Shown piece after piece: positions 34,562-43,426 of a stretch of DNA of 64,000 bases. The DNA lies in the NCBI RefSeq assembly GCF_042849255.1, contig NZ_AP026866.1:930001-994000 (forward strand), in the 5' to 3' direction. The stretch's first letter is position 1. Each line of letters starts with the position of its first letter. Both the position numbers and the translations under genes were made by a program. This DNA is from Oceaniferula spumae. Lineage in GTDB: Bacteria; Verrucomicrobiota; Verrucomicrobiia; Verrucomicrobiales; Akkermansiaceae. Under the pieces are notes generated by a model. The model was not told where the DNA came from. It did not search any database and worked only from the letters and a program-made list of their open reading frames with translations.

Positions 34562-35545
34562 TTACTTGGAAGTGATTTCGCTGAGTTCTTTCTGCAACTT
34601 GGAGATCTCAGTAGTAGACTCTGAAATCCGTCTGCTCATCGCAGAAATCTCGCGGCGTGCCGAGTCAGAGCTGGCCCGATAACGTTCAGCCTTACGCTCA
34701 GCCTTTTTGGCATTATCGAGTGTCAACCCGCGACGACCTTGAGCGTAGAGTTCACGGTATTGGCGCGCACTTTCCAATGCAGCTTGTGCTGAGCTATCGT
34801 TCGATAAAATCTGAGACTGTAAACTTGCCGTTTTGCTCTTCCACTTGGAAATGTTCTCGCGATGCGTTCGGATCTTGTGATTCAGATCGCGAATGGCGAC
34901 TGCCGTGTGATAACCATCGGCTTTTTTCACAGAGCTGGCCACATTGGCGGCCTCGCGTTTGGCAATCACTGCGGCTGCCTCTTTGGTGAACTGGAAACGG
35001 TCCTGCATTTCAGTTGGAAGACGTTCGTAGTGCACCCGGGTGTTTCCAGACTTGTGCATGATTTTCATACCCAAGGCTGTCACCTCAAGCACTTTCACCT
35101 GCTCGTAGACTTTGCCATCTGTCGTGGTCAGGGTCTCCATTTTCTCGCCTGCGGCGCGTGCGCGCTCGGCGATACGGTATTTCTCTTTGTAAGCCTCAAA
35201 CTCCTCATTGAGCTTCACAATGCTCTCTTTCGCAGCTGCGACCTCGGCCTGCTTAGTTGGAATCTCAGAGGCTTTGCGTTTCAATTTGTTTTTCAGTGAT
35301 TCAAGTTCATCGGCTTGTTTCCGTCTGGCATCATATTCAACTGCGGCGGTTTGCCAGTGCTTGGTTCTGCCTTCGAGAGCCTTGATAGCACTCTCCTTGG
35401 CCTTAATGTCTGCGTTCAGGCCACTGCCGCCTGAATCGTCAGAAACCACCATCATCAGCGTGCCGAAACCGACTAACACAATGAGTGCTAAAAAGGTGCC
35501 AATGACACCAGGACCACGAGAACTGGTAAGTAAATCGCTTAACAT
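34562..35545 (-). CDS. membrane-anchored coiled-coil protein, paralogue of the downstream gene
   Basis: 327 residues. A membrane segment (VIGTFLALIVLVGFGTLMMV) is followed by a long coiled coil with KYRIAERARAAGEKMETLTT near residue 130. The shared module comes next: DGKVYEQVKVLEVTALGMKI, MHKSGNTRVHYERLPTEMQD, RFQFTKEAAAVIA. A second coiled coil rich in Arg, Ser and Lys ends the protein. Order and spacing match the downstream gene (34535), so the two arose by duplication. The 26-base gap suggests co-transcription. The role may be envelope structure or sensing, but no partner is visible. Confidence 0.72.
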   Translation of the reverse strand: MLSDLLTSSRGPGVIGTFLALIVLVGFGTLMMVVSDDSGGSGLNADIKAKESAIKALEGRTKHWQTAAVEYDARRKQADELESLKNKLKRKASEIPTKQAEVAAAKESIVKLNEEFEAYKEKYRIAERARAAGEKMETLTTTDGKVYEQVKVLEVTALGMKIMHKSGNTRVHYERLPTEMQDRFQFTKEAAAVIAKREAANVASSVKKADGYHTAVAIRDLNHKIRTHRENISKWKSKTASLQSQILSNDSSAQAALESARQYRELYAQGRRGLTLDNAKKAERKAERYRASSDSARREISAMSRRISESTTEISKLQKELSEITSK

Positions 35546-35583
35546 GATAGAAAAATGGTTGGGTGATTAAAAAATAATGGCGA

Positions 35584-35925
35584 CTACTGGATGCGATATT
35601 CTTTTTGGTATTTGCGCAGCTCCTCTTCCATCTTGGCATGCTTTTTCTCCAACTCGTCTTTCTCATTATCAAGGGCTTCGAGTTCAGCCATGGCTTTGCG
35701 GAGTTCGCTGTTGGTTTTGTTGAGAGCGGCCGTTTGATCACCGGGGTCCTCACCGGCGTTGATCTCCATGAGATCGACTTTTTTCTCAAGCTCACTGAGT
35801 TGGAGGCGAAGTTCTTCGTTCTTTTTGACGAGTTCCTTGTCCTCACATGATGTGAGAGCGAAGGCCGCGAGTGCGAAACACAACAGGCGGGTGATGACAG
35901 TTCGTGCAGGTACTGAGGATTTCAT
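35584..35925 (-). CDS. coiled-coil lipoprotein
   Basis: About 113 residues from the ATG at 35925; an ATG at 35955 adds ten residues. The signal ends in the lipobox ALTSC, giving a lipid anchor. The rest is one coiled coil with clear heptads (LVKKNEELRLQLSELEKKVD, LDNEKDELEKKHAKMEEELR). It ends KYQKEYRIQ, which resembles KEKYRIAE in the next gene just where that protein enters its module. The lipoprotein therefore looks like the coiled-coil half of the same family without the module. It is first of the three-gene unit, 38 bases upstream of the next gene. Confidence 0.7.
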   Translation of the reverse strand: MKSSVPARTVITRLLCFALAAFALTSCEDKELVKKNEELRLQLSELEKKVDLMEINAGEDPGDQTAALNKTNSELRKAMAELEALDNEKDELEKKHAKMEEELRKYQKEYRIQ

Positions 35926-36089
35926 AAGACTGAATGCAGCCTTATCGTCCGTCAAAAAAGTGGCGAATCAGGCTCGTCAAAAGTCTACTAAGCGAATCTA
36001 ACTCAGTCAATCTTGGGCAAGGGGAAATTTCTCACCGAAATATGACCTAGCTTTCCTCTCGCATGAGAAATCATCCATTTCTGCTAACA

Positions 36090-36764
36090 CTAGGCTCTAG
36101 ATACCTTTCTGGGAGGACTCATCAAGGCCGGCGGGATTTCATACTTTTCCCATTTCACTGGATCCATGCGCTGGAAATCGTTCAGCTTGGCGGTTCTGAC
36201 CGCTTCTGAAACATAAGGCCCAGTCCAGCCACGACCTTGGGAAACAGGCACCCGTAGGCGCTCGAAAAATGCACTCTGTGTAGTCCCTGTCGCAAGTCGG
36301 AACCATTTTTCAAACAAACTCAATACCGCCATTTGGTTTAACTTTCTAACCACTGGGTAATTGGCGTTCTGTGGAATCTCCATGGAGGAGGATTCCAGCA
36401 CGACCCCATGATCGATTTGCTCGTCCATCCAATGCATGGTTGCCCCGCACTTTTTCTCCCCATCAATCAGCGGCAGAACATCGTATCCGACTCCAGGGTG
36501 ACTTGGCAACGCGGGGTGAATGTTCAGAGGGACTCGAATCCGGTCCAGCCCGCGCGAAGGTAGCACATAATCGCTATACACTGAGAAAGCAATGTCCCAG
36601 CCAGCCTCCTCCCGCCACGCAGCCTCGATGAGAGAACGCGCATGCGCCGATTGTTTCTGCCAGATTACAACGGAGACATCAGCGGACGAGCTCCCCACAA
36701 TGTGGCTGATCTCATCCTTCAGGCACGGATCCCCTATTACCAAAATTCTCAAAGGCTTCTCCAT
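36090..36764 (-). CDS. formyltransferase-family protein
   Basis: About 224 residues from the ATG at 36764 (MEKPLRILVIGDP); the frame extends to 36827 but would then overlap the upstream gene. The core matches the methionyl-tRNA/phosphoribosylglycinamide formyltransferase fold: VPLNIHPALPSHPGVGYDVL near residue 100 (the Asn and His of the N-x-H catalytic site), CGATMHWMDEQIDHGVVLES near 130 (with the catalytic Asp). It lacks the C-terminal tRNA-binding domain of Fmt, so it probably formylates a small molecule or sugar amine using formyl-tetrahydrofolate. It starts 22 bases after an asparagine-synthase-like gene and is probably co-transcribed with it. Confidence 0.78.
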   Translation of the reverse strand: MEKPLRILVIGDPCLKDEISHIVGSSSADVSVVIWQKQSAHARSLIEAAWREEAGWDIAFSVYSDYVLPSRGLDRIRVPLNIHPALPSHPGVGYDVLPLIDGEKKCGATMHWMDEQIDHGVVLESSSMEIPQNANYPVVRKLNQMAVLSLFEKWFRLATGTTQSAFFERLRVPVSQGRGWTGPYVSEAVRTAKLNDFQRMDPVKWEKYEIPPALMSPPRKVSRA

Positions 36765-36786
36765 ATCGATTACTGGGCGAGTCAAA

Positions 36787-38592
36787 TTATCGATCCCCCT
36801 CCCTACTCGCCAGCCACGATATCCCACCGACCAACATCCGCTGTGAATACATTTTGCGAGTCCATTTCACCCTCTCTCCGCTTGCATACAGGTCGCTGAC
36901 GCTGGCCTTCGTCTTATCAGCATGAAATAATTCGCTCCCCTGCTCCAGATGTTCCACGGTTCGGCGTCGGGCCTCCTTCCAGCATTGGATTTTGGCATCG
37001 TCGGGAGTTCCTAGAAATTGGAGACGTTTTTCTTTGAATTTGCGGCCTTTCCTCAGCAATTTGAACATCCTTCTGTAATACCCACTTTTCCATGTCTCGA
37101 TGAGTGGGCGCGGCGAGGATTTCACAGCAGCCAATGGAATGGCGGCCAAATCGGGACGGAGTGCCTTGAACGTCTCTTTCTGCAATACCCGATTCGCGAT
37201 GAGCTGACCATCGACTCGGCGAATCGCCTCAGTCAACGGCACATCGAGTGCTGGTGTGATCGGCCAATGATGGAAAGCATTTTTCCAGAGGATGCCCCCT
37301 AGATGAGCTCGCCCTCGGTATCGAGAAATTGTTTGCCATTGGCGTTCACAAGAATCCTCCGTAAGAGCATCCCACTCGGCTCGGCATTCAGACAGCGCGG
37401 CATCGAGCCCCTCGATGAGTTCCTTGTCTTTATAAAGATCTGCCAACTCGCTGGCACGAACGCCAAAAGAGTGAAGCCACGTCTCCTGAGCGAACCGATA
37501 GCTACCAAAGGTGAGGTCTCCATGCTCGCGGGCAAAAGGCGCGTAAGTGACATCCAAATACAAGCCCTTCAAACACCTTGTGCCTTCAATCGATTCCGCT
37601 TTACCCCACCAATGCGAGACACCGTTGAATCCCCCACCGAGCGAGAACAGGTTCAGTTCATCGTCCAAAGCAATCTCAGGAGCGCCTTCAAAAAGCTCAG
37701 AACACTCCCATTCCAGATTCAGCCTACCAGCGACTTTTCCAGCACAGATATTTTCCTCCGAGGTGCGAGTGCCAAAAGTCACACATTTTGGCTGATGACC
37801 TAACTCATGGGCCAAACTCAACACATGGCGCGAATCCAAACCGCCTGACAGCATGCAAGAAGTGACCGAACGTTGAGCATGCCGTTTAACAGCCTGCCTC
37901 GACGCCTGAGAGGAAAGCTCAACTGCATCGGCTAATGTGTGGACGTCTTTGACGACATCTTTCCCTGGGTAATCATGCTGAGTTTTTCGAAGCGATCCAG
38001 TGATCGGGCTATAACTAATGGACTCGGCCATATTCAACCGCTTGCCGGATTTCTCCAGAGTGCGATGGCTGGAACATCCATTTTCTAACAAATAGCGGGA
38101 AAACCCGATGGGATCCAGTGATCGATCGTATTCAGGAAAAGCATGGAAGGCTTTCGGCGATGTGGAGATAGCGAAGGTGTCTTTTTCCTGAAAATAATAA
38201 ACGGGGAACACGCCAAACGGATCACAGCCGCAGTGGACAGATTCATCGTCGAGAACAACGATCCATGCAAACAAGCCGCTCAGACGGGATAATTGCACAG
38301 CAGCATCCTCCTTCTTTTCCCTCACCATGCGGAACAGCTCCTCAGCGGTGATGTAGTCGTCTGAGTCCTCGGCAATAGCTTCCCCCATCAGAAATGCGAA
38401 CCCACTCCCTGTGGATTGATGAACCTCAACAGGCACCTGTTCGCCGCAATGCCATCTCAGCGTGCTGTGCTGACTTTCCACCTCACCTCTCACTCTTTCA
38501 AATCCTGTCGGCACGATGCACTGGACTTGCTTGCGTTTTGTGGACTCGGCACGGTTAGGCTCTCTATCAGAAAAGAAAACAAAGCTGGGCAT
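36787..38592 (-). CDS. asparagine-synthase-like amide ligase lacking the glutaminase Cys
   Basis: About 601 residues from the ATG at 38592 (MPSFVFFSDREPN); an ATG at 38622 adds ten. The N-terminal half keeps the class II amidotransferase-like beta fold (LFAWIVVLDDESVHCGCDPF, then FGVFPVYYFQ), but no Cys follows the initiator Met, so glutamine hydrolysis is not expected. The C-terminal half has the PP-loop ATP site CMLSGGLDSRHVLSLAHELG near residue 255 and later conserved blocks (LFSLGGGFNG, TPALDVPLTEAIRRVDGQ). Such enzymes include beta-lactam synthetases and lasso-peptide cyclases, which adenylate a carboxylate and use an amine other than ammonia. Paired with a formyltransferase gene, it may act on a sugar or peptide. 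True asparagine synthesis is less likely. Confidence 0.8.
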   Translation of the reverse strand: MPSFVFFSDREPNRAESTKRKQVQCIVPTGFERVRGEVESQHSTLRWHCGEQVPVEVHQSTGSGFAFLMGEAIAEDSDDYITAEELFRMVREKKEDAAVQLSRLSGLFAWIVVLDDESVHCGCDPFGVFPVYYFQEKDTFAISTSPKAFHAFPEYDRSLDPIGFSRYLLENGCSSHRTLEKSGKRLNMAESISYSPITGSLRKTQHDYPGKDVVKDVHTLADAVELSSQASRQAVKRHAQRSVTSCMLSGGLDSRHVLSLAHELGHQPKCVTFGTRTSEENICAGKVAGRLNLEWECSELFEGAPEIALDDELNLFSLGGGFNGVSHWWGKAESIEGTRCLKGLYLDVTYAPFAREHGDLTFGSYRFAQETWLHSFGVRASELADLYKDKELIEGLDAALSECRAEWDALTEDSCERQWQTISRYRGRAHLGGILWKNAFHHWPITPALDVPLTEAIRRVDGQLIANRVLQKETFKALRPDLAAIPLAAVKSSPRPLIETWKSGYYRRMFKLLRKGRKFKEKRLQFLGTPDDAKIQCWKEARRRTVEHLEQGSELFHADKTKASVSDLYASGERVKWTRKMYSQRMLVGGISWLASREGDR

Positions 38593-38756
38593 GGGCGCAT
38601 GATAAACCTTGGGAGATATCATTAAAGCACAATGATACTGTGGTACGCAGCATCTGATGACAGGAGAGCTACTTGGTTGCCAGCATTTGCCAGAACCAAA
38701 AATCTGACACTCTCAGTCTTTGACAACTCAGCGCGAACGAGAATAATCGCGGCGCG

Positions 38757-39854
38757 ATGTCTAACGCTACTACTACCAAGCTTCCAAAGCTATTCATTCC
38801 CGGTCCGGTGGATATTTCTCCGGAAACGTATCAAGCCATGTGCCAGCCAATGATCGGCCACCGCGGCGGAGATTTCGAAGCACTTTACGCCAGCATCCAA
38901 CCCGGCCTGAAACAAATCTTCGGCACCGAGCGTCCGGTGTATTTATCCACATCCTCAGCCTGGGGTGTGATGGAAGGTTCCATCCGTAACCTCGTGCAGA
39001 AAAAAGTGCTTAACCTCTGCTGCGGAGCATTTTCTGACAAGTGGTATGGCGTTTCCCAAAGCTGTGGCAAGGAAGCCGATAAAATTCAAGTCGAGTGGGG
39101 CGAAGCTATCTCCCCTGAAGCCGTGCGCGCAAAGCTTTCGGAGGGTGGTTTTGATACCGTGACTCTGGTGCACAATGAAACATCCACCGGTGTAATGAAC
39201 GACCTCGAAGGTATCGCCGCAGTGGTCAAGGAGTTCCCTGATGTGCTGTTAGTAGTGGACACAGTGTCTTCGCTTTCAGCTGTTCCGATTGAAATGGATA
39301 AGCTTGGCATCGATGTCGTGCTGGCAGGTGTGCAGAAAGCATTTGCCCTTCCTCCAGGCCTTGCGGTATTCGCCATTTCTGACGCGGCACTGGCTCGCGC
39401 CGAGACCACCGAAGGCCGCGGCTACTACTTTGATTTTGTCGAGTTTGAGAAAAATGCGGTGAAAAACAACACCCCATCGACTCCTGCCGTCTCCTTGCTC
39501 TACGGACTTAAACATCAGGTCGACAGCTTCATTTCCGAAGGTTTGGAAAACCGCTACGCGCGTCACGCCAAACTCAATGGCATGATTCATGAGTGGCTGG
39601 AAAAACACGGCTTTGAACACTTCGCACCCGAAGGCAATCGCTCCAAAACTCTGACCACCATCGCCAACAATAAAGACATCGATGTTTCAGGCTTTATCAA
39701 AGCGCTCAGAGCCAAACATAATTTCCTGATCAACGGCGGATACGGTAAGATCAAGGGAACGACCTTCCGCATCTCTAACATGGGTAACGAAACCGTGGAG
39801 ACGATGCAGGAACTCATCGAGGCTCTCGATGACGTGCTTCCTGAGTTTATGTAA
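38757..39854 (+). CDS. class V PLP aminotransferase (alanine-glyoxylate/phosphoserine type)
   Basis: 365 residues. It has LFIPGPVDISPETYQAMCQP near residue 12, HRGGDFEALY near 36, LVHNETSTGVMNDLEGIAAV near 140, VDTVSSLSAVPIEMDKLGID near 170, and the PLP lysine in VLAGVQKAFALPPG near 190. The C-terminal domain ends GTTFRISNMGNETVETMQEL. The family makes serine, glycine or phosphoserine from the matching keto acids. Many bacteria lacking the classical SerC use a class V enzyme of this form, so a role in serine synthesis is plausible. It diverges from the asparagine-synthase-like gene. Confidence 0.85.
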   Translation: MSNATTTKLPKLFIPGPVDISPETYQAMCQPMIGHRGGDFEALYASIQPGLKQIFGTERPVYLSTSSAWGVMEGSIRNLVQKKVLNLCCGAFSDKWYGVSQSCGKEADKIQVEWGEAISPEAVRAKLSEGGFDTVTLVHNETSTGVMNDLEGIAAVVKEFPDVLLVVDTVSSLSAVPIEMDKLGIDVVLAGVQKAFALPPGLAVFAISDAALARAETTEGRGYYFDFVEFEKNAVKNNTPSTPAVSLLYGLKHQVDSFISEGLENRYARHAKLNGMIHEWLEKHGFEHFAPEGNRSKTLTTIANNKDIDVSGFIKALRAKHNFLINGGYGKIKGTTFRISNMGNETVETMQELIEALDDVLPEFM

Positions 39855-39882
39855 TATTTTGACTCAGCCACCGGGCGGGCAA

Positions 39883-41193
39883 CTATGCCCGACCCGGAAC
39901 TGGCACCTTGGACGGATCAAGGGAGTCGCCCCACTTGATTTCATCGGCGGCCATGTCGTCGTTACTTGCCATCAGCTTATCCCAGGTGATGCGCTTACCG
40001 GTGTGCGCCGCCTCGCGACCTAACAGCGCCAAGGCTGTCGAGTTCGCCATATACTCTCCGGCGTTGATGACTTTCCCTTCGCGAAGGGAAGCGAAGAACT
40101 CGTTATGGCACGCCTGATACATGTTGATCTTCTTGCCACGGAATCTCCAAGTTGCCTTGCCGGAGGCATTGTAAATCATCGGGCGGCCAGGGCCAATCAT
40201 GCGGCCTTTCTCGCAGAATACCCGGTCCACCACCTCCGTGTGTGATCCGGTGAGCTGTCGCTGATCGAGGTGACAGATCACGCCATTCGGGTATTCGTAA
40301 GCGATGCTGTAGTGATCATAAATATCGCCGTCATCGTTGCGCTGAATACGACCACCGGTGGCGACGGCAGCGATCGGAGCAACATCGTTCATCGCCCAAG
40401 CGACTTTATCCACAGTATGAACAGCCTGCTCGACCAATGGCCCGCCGGAAAGCCACTCGTGACCGATCCAGTTCCGGATCTGCCATTCCACATCGGACCA
40501 TTTGGCATCTCGGTTCTTACTCGCCATCATCGGCTTTGGAACAGCGGCGAGATAATTCCCGTAGACGGAAATCACACGCCCGAGTTCACCGGAATGAACT
40601 TTTTCGTAGGCGGCGCGCACGGCAGGAGCAAAACGCCAGCAGAAGCCGTGCTGGATGGAGACGCCCTTGCTTTTGGCCAGTTTGGCAGATTCTAGCACAG
40701 ACTTCACTCCGGCCATGTCCACGGCCATAGGTTTTTCCGAGAAAACGTTTTTCCCAGCCTCCACGGCTGCTGCCAAGTGCTGGGGTCTAAAACCAGGTGG
40801 CGTGGCAAGCAGGACGATATCGACTCCAGAGTTGATCACTTTCTGGTAAGCATCGAGACCCACGTGGCGCCGGGTAGCGGGCACATCCATCTTGCCTGCG
40901 TATTTCTGCACCAGATTCTTGTGTGATGTTTCCACTTGCTGGGCGAACACATCCCCCATCGCCCAGAGTTTCACATTGGGATCGGCGGCAAGAGCTTGGC
41001 TGGCAGCACCGGTGCCTCGACCACCACAGCCGATCAGGCCAATTTTGAGTTCCTTGTTTTTGACCGCATCTGCTGCACGCGAGATGTGGGGAAGACCAAC
41101 GACACCAGCAAGGGTAGCTGCGGCAGAGGTCTGCACAAATTTGCGACGCGGCAGAGTATTTGAAGGATCTTGAGATGAATCTGATGTGGGCAT
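39883..41193 (-). CDS. Tat-exported Gfo/Idh/MocA family oxidoreductase
   Basis: About 436 residues from the ATG at 41193; an ATG at 41220 adds nine. The N-terminus carries a twin-arginine signal: LPRRKFVQTSAAATLAGVVG near residue 14, cleaved near SRAADA. The Rossmann fold has KIGLIGCGGRGTGAASQALA near 48, VLLATPPGFRPQHLAAAVEA near 130, and the family motif VFSEKPMAVDMAGVKSVLES near 150. Exported dehydrogenases of this kind are very common in Planctomycetes and Verrucomicrobia and act on sugars or inositols with tightly bound NAD(P). A LysR regulator lies 43 bases upstream in the same direction and may control it. Confidence 0.9.
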   Translation of the reverse strand: MPTSDSSQDPSNTLPRRKFVQTSAAATLAGVVGLPHISRAADAVKNKELKIGLIGCGGRGTGAASQALAADPNVKLWAMGDVFAQQVETSHKNLVQKYAGKMDVPATRRHVGLDAYQKVINSGVDIVLLATPPGFRPQHLAAAVEAGKNVFSEKPMAVDMAGVKSVLESAKLAKSKGVSIQHGFCWRFAPAVRAAYEKVHSGELGRVISVYGNYLAAVPKPMMASKNRDAKWSDVEWQIRNWIGHEWLSGGPLVEQAVHTVDKVAWAMNDVAPIAAVATGGRIQRNDDGDIYDHYSIAYEYPNGVICHLDQRQLTGSHTEVVDRVFCEKGRMIGPGRPMIYNASGKATWRFRGKKINMYQACHNEFFASLREGKVINAGEYMANSTALALLGREAAHTGKRITWDKLMASNDDMAADEIKWGDSLDPSKVPVPGRA

Positions 41194-41236
41194 GATTAGT
41201 GCAAATACCCCCTTACACACCCGAGTCTTTCATGAT

Positions 41237-42139
41237 CTATTTCTTGGCTGCCTTTTTCATCAACGCACGTGCGCGAACGGTAGCGGCCTCGAGAAACTCG
41301 CTGGCGATGGGTTTTAGCGAACCCTGATAGACCACTCCGATGACCAAGGGAGGAAACTCATCCAGATCGATGGCTTTCATTCCTTTGGGCAGATCCACTC
41401 CAGGAATTCGCACCGTGATGCCTGCTCCGAATCCACAGCGGACAAACTGTTGCACGCCATCCAGAGAGTCTACTTCGACTGCGATCGGCCAGTTCACACC
41501 TCGGTTATCGATTTCCTTTTGAAACAATTGACTGACCTCCTCATAAGCGGGCAGGCCAACCAAGGGCGTTTTTGAGGTCATTGTGCCGGCATCATCCTCT
41601 AGTAGGTCTGCCAATTTTTTAGCTTTGTGACTGGCGGGCAGCAAAAGAGCCAGTGACAAGCGCATCAGCTCCGCAGCATTCAGGCCATCGCCCATGCGCG
41701 GATGGATCACACTCACGGCGATGTCCGCTTGCTGCCTGACTAACACGTCCTGCACATCGGACGGCTCCACATCGCGCAAAGTCAGCCTTAGGCCTGGGAT
41801 CGAATCGCGCATTTCAGCTAACAGTTCTGGCAGGTGGTGCCTCAAGACCGATGCAGATGCCGCGATCCGGAGATGTTTGCTCTCCTCCCCTTTCAAACGT
41901 TCCTCGACATCACTAAGGCGAGAGAAAAACGGATAGACGTGATCGTAAAGATCGTCACCAGCCGTGGTGAGGCTGAATGGGCGACGGTTAAAAAGTTTAA
42001 CACCCAGACTTTTTTCCAACTGCAGCAACTGACCGCTCACTGCCGGTTGTTGTATACCATAGGGCATTTTTCTAACAGCAGCAGTAATACCTTCATACTT
42101 GGCCACATAGTAAAATAGCTCCAGATGGTGAACATTCAT
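41237..42139 (-). CDS. LysR family transcriptional regulator
   Basis: About 300 residues from the ATG at 42139 (MNVHHLELFYYVAKYEGITA); the ORF extends to 42181. The winged HTH has QQPAVSGQLLQLEKSLGVKL near residue 30 and FNRRPFSLTTAGDDLYDHV near 52. The effector domain follows with typical strands (HLRIAASASVLRHHLPELLA). The wording QLLQLEKSLG and LFxRxPFxLT is that of LTTRs found near oxidoreductase genes. It probably regulates the downstream Gfo/Idh gene or the divergent PhnA-like gene; the 107 bp divergent spacer is the likely operator. The inducer is unknown. Confidence 0.9.
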   Translation of the reverse strand: MNVHHLELFYYVAKYEGITAAVRKMPYGIQQPAVSGQLLQLEKSLGVKLFNRRPFSLTTAGDDLYDHVYPFFSRLSDVEERLKGEESKHLRIAASASVLRHHLPELLAEMRDSIPGLRLTLRDVEPSDVQDVLVRQQADIAVSVIHPRMGDGLNAAELMRLSLALLLPASHKAKKLADLLEDDAGTMTSKTPLVGLPAYEEVSQLFQKEIDNRGVNWPIAVEVDSLDGVQQFVRCGFGAGITVRIPGVDLPKGMKAIDLDEFPPLVIGVVYQGSLKPIASEFLEAATVRARALMKKAAKK

Positions 42140-42246
42140 GGCGTGCAGCTTAGGAATTAAACTCCAAGTTTCAAACCTCAAAAATCAATACCTCAGCACG
42201 GCTCTTTGCGATTGCGAACACTCGTAAAATTCATCATTCTGTTTTT

Positions 42247-42648
42247 ATGGCCAAGGGATATGATACCAACCAGCAACGACAAATGGCGCTCTCAGCCTTT
42301 GGCAAGGATCTGGCGCGAAGAGCGAAATCCAAGTGTGAACTGAGCGGTGCGTCAGGTGTGCCGCTGGTTATTTATGAAATCCCCCCTGCCCCCGCTGAAC
42401 CGGACTTCAACCGCTGCCTGATGGTCTCTGAGGATGTGCTCGATCAAATTAACAAACCTAACAAAATCATTCCCGATCAATGGCGCAGGCTCGGGGAACT
42501 GATATGGAGTGATATCCCTGCCGTGCAGATCATGGCGGTCCGTCTGCTTAGCCATATCGCCAAACAAGAGAACTGGGCTCAGGACATCATTGATGACGCT
42601 CACTTGGATTTTGCTGTGTTAGAACAAGCCGCCGCGAAGCCCCTATAA
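42247..42648 (+). CDS. PhnA-like protein
   Basis: 133 residues. The N-terminal region KSKCELSGASGVPLVIYEIP near residue 27 is the PhnA N-terminal (proteobacterial-type) signature. A helical C-terminal region includes WRRLGELIWSDIPAVQIMAV and HIAKQENWAQDIIDDAHLDF. Despite the name, members are not phosphonoacetate hydrolases, and their role is unclear. It diverges from the LysR gene; two small membrane-protein genes follow. Confidence 0.72.
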   Translation: MAKGYDTNQQRQMALSAFGKDLARRAKSKCELSGASGVPLVIYEIPPAPAEPDFNRCLMVSEDVLDQINKPNKIIPDQWRRLGELIWSDIPAVQIMAVRLLSHIAKQENWAQDIIDDAHLDFAVLEQAAAKPL

Positions 42649-42665
42649 TTGATCTGTCACTATCC

Positions 42666-43034
42666 ATGTCCGAGATTCCACACCTCTATTTCTTAGCGCT
42701 GGCTTGCTCTTCGCTGTTTTTGTTTGGCTCCATCAAACTTAAAAAACTGCAAGAGACAGCTGGGCGTCGATTGTTAGTAATCGGATTTTCCATTATCACC
42801 CTGAGTTCCATTTTCAACATTGCAGCGGCATTGGAGATCATTGAAATCAAATATAACCCCTACATGATAGCTTTCGAGCATATGTCCTCACTGCCCCGAT
42901 GGCACAAGTGGGTCTTCTGGGGGCAATATTTGATCATCATCCTGGGAGGCATACTTGGCATCGTTGGTTTCATTCTTGAAGCAAGGCTGCAGACTTCCCT
43001 TCAACGGCGTATGCACTACCAATCACAATCATGA
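42666..43034 (+). CDS. small membrane protein, unknown
   Basis: 122 residues with three predicted membrane segments (YFLALACSSLFLFGSI, LLVIGFSIITLSSIFNIAAA, VFWGQYLIIILGGILGIVGF). There is no recognisable family. It overlaps the next gene by 4 bases (ATGA), and that gene encodes another small membrane protein, so they may form a two-component membrane unit. Confidence 0.6.
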   Translation: MSEIPHLYFLALACSSLFLFGSIKLKKLQETAGRRLLVIGFSIITLSSIFNIAAALEIIEIKYNPYMIAFEHMSSLPRWHKWVFWGQYLIIILGGILGIVGFILEARLQTSLQRRMHYQSQS

Positions 43035-43426
43035 TCCACGACAAACTAGCTTTGTTCCTGCTCCAGAGTAGCTTCTTCGTCTCCATCCTGCTCACCGTGG
43101 CGCTGTTCTGGTGCTCATTCATCTGGTGGAAACACCATCGATCGGTGGCCGCCAGAGTGCTTTTCATCTCCTCTGCAACAGGTGCTTTCACAGCCGCCCT
43201 CAACGGAATATTTTCCATGCTTATGATGGTTCCTGCGGTTGCTGATTTACTATTCACAGGCAGCTCTTCCACAAGTCTCGATCAACTTTTCACATTGATG
43301 GGGCTGGTCACTAACCTGCGCAGCATCGCTTGGGTCATCAGCAGTGTCGCCTTTTTGATTTTCTGTCTGCAGTTTACAAACAAACAGTCTAACCCCTCGG
43401 GTGAAATTTCTGGTGCACGGACTTGA
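43031..43426 (+). CDS. small membrane protein, unknown
   Basis: 131 residues with three membrane segments (FFVSILLTVALFWCSFIWW, VLFISSATGAFTAALNGIFS, SIAWVISSVAFLIFCLQ). Its start lies in the stop of the preceding gene (ATGA), so the pair is translationally coupled. The 3' end overlaps the convergent xerD gene by 38 bases. No family is recognised. Confidence 0.6.
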   Translation: MIHDKLALFLLQSSFFVSILLTVALFWCSFIWWKHHRSVAARVLFISSATGAFTAALNGIFSMLMMVPAVADLLFTGSSSTSLDQLFTLMGLVTNLRSIAWVISSVAFLIFCLQFTNKQSNPSGEISGART

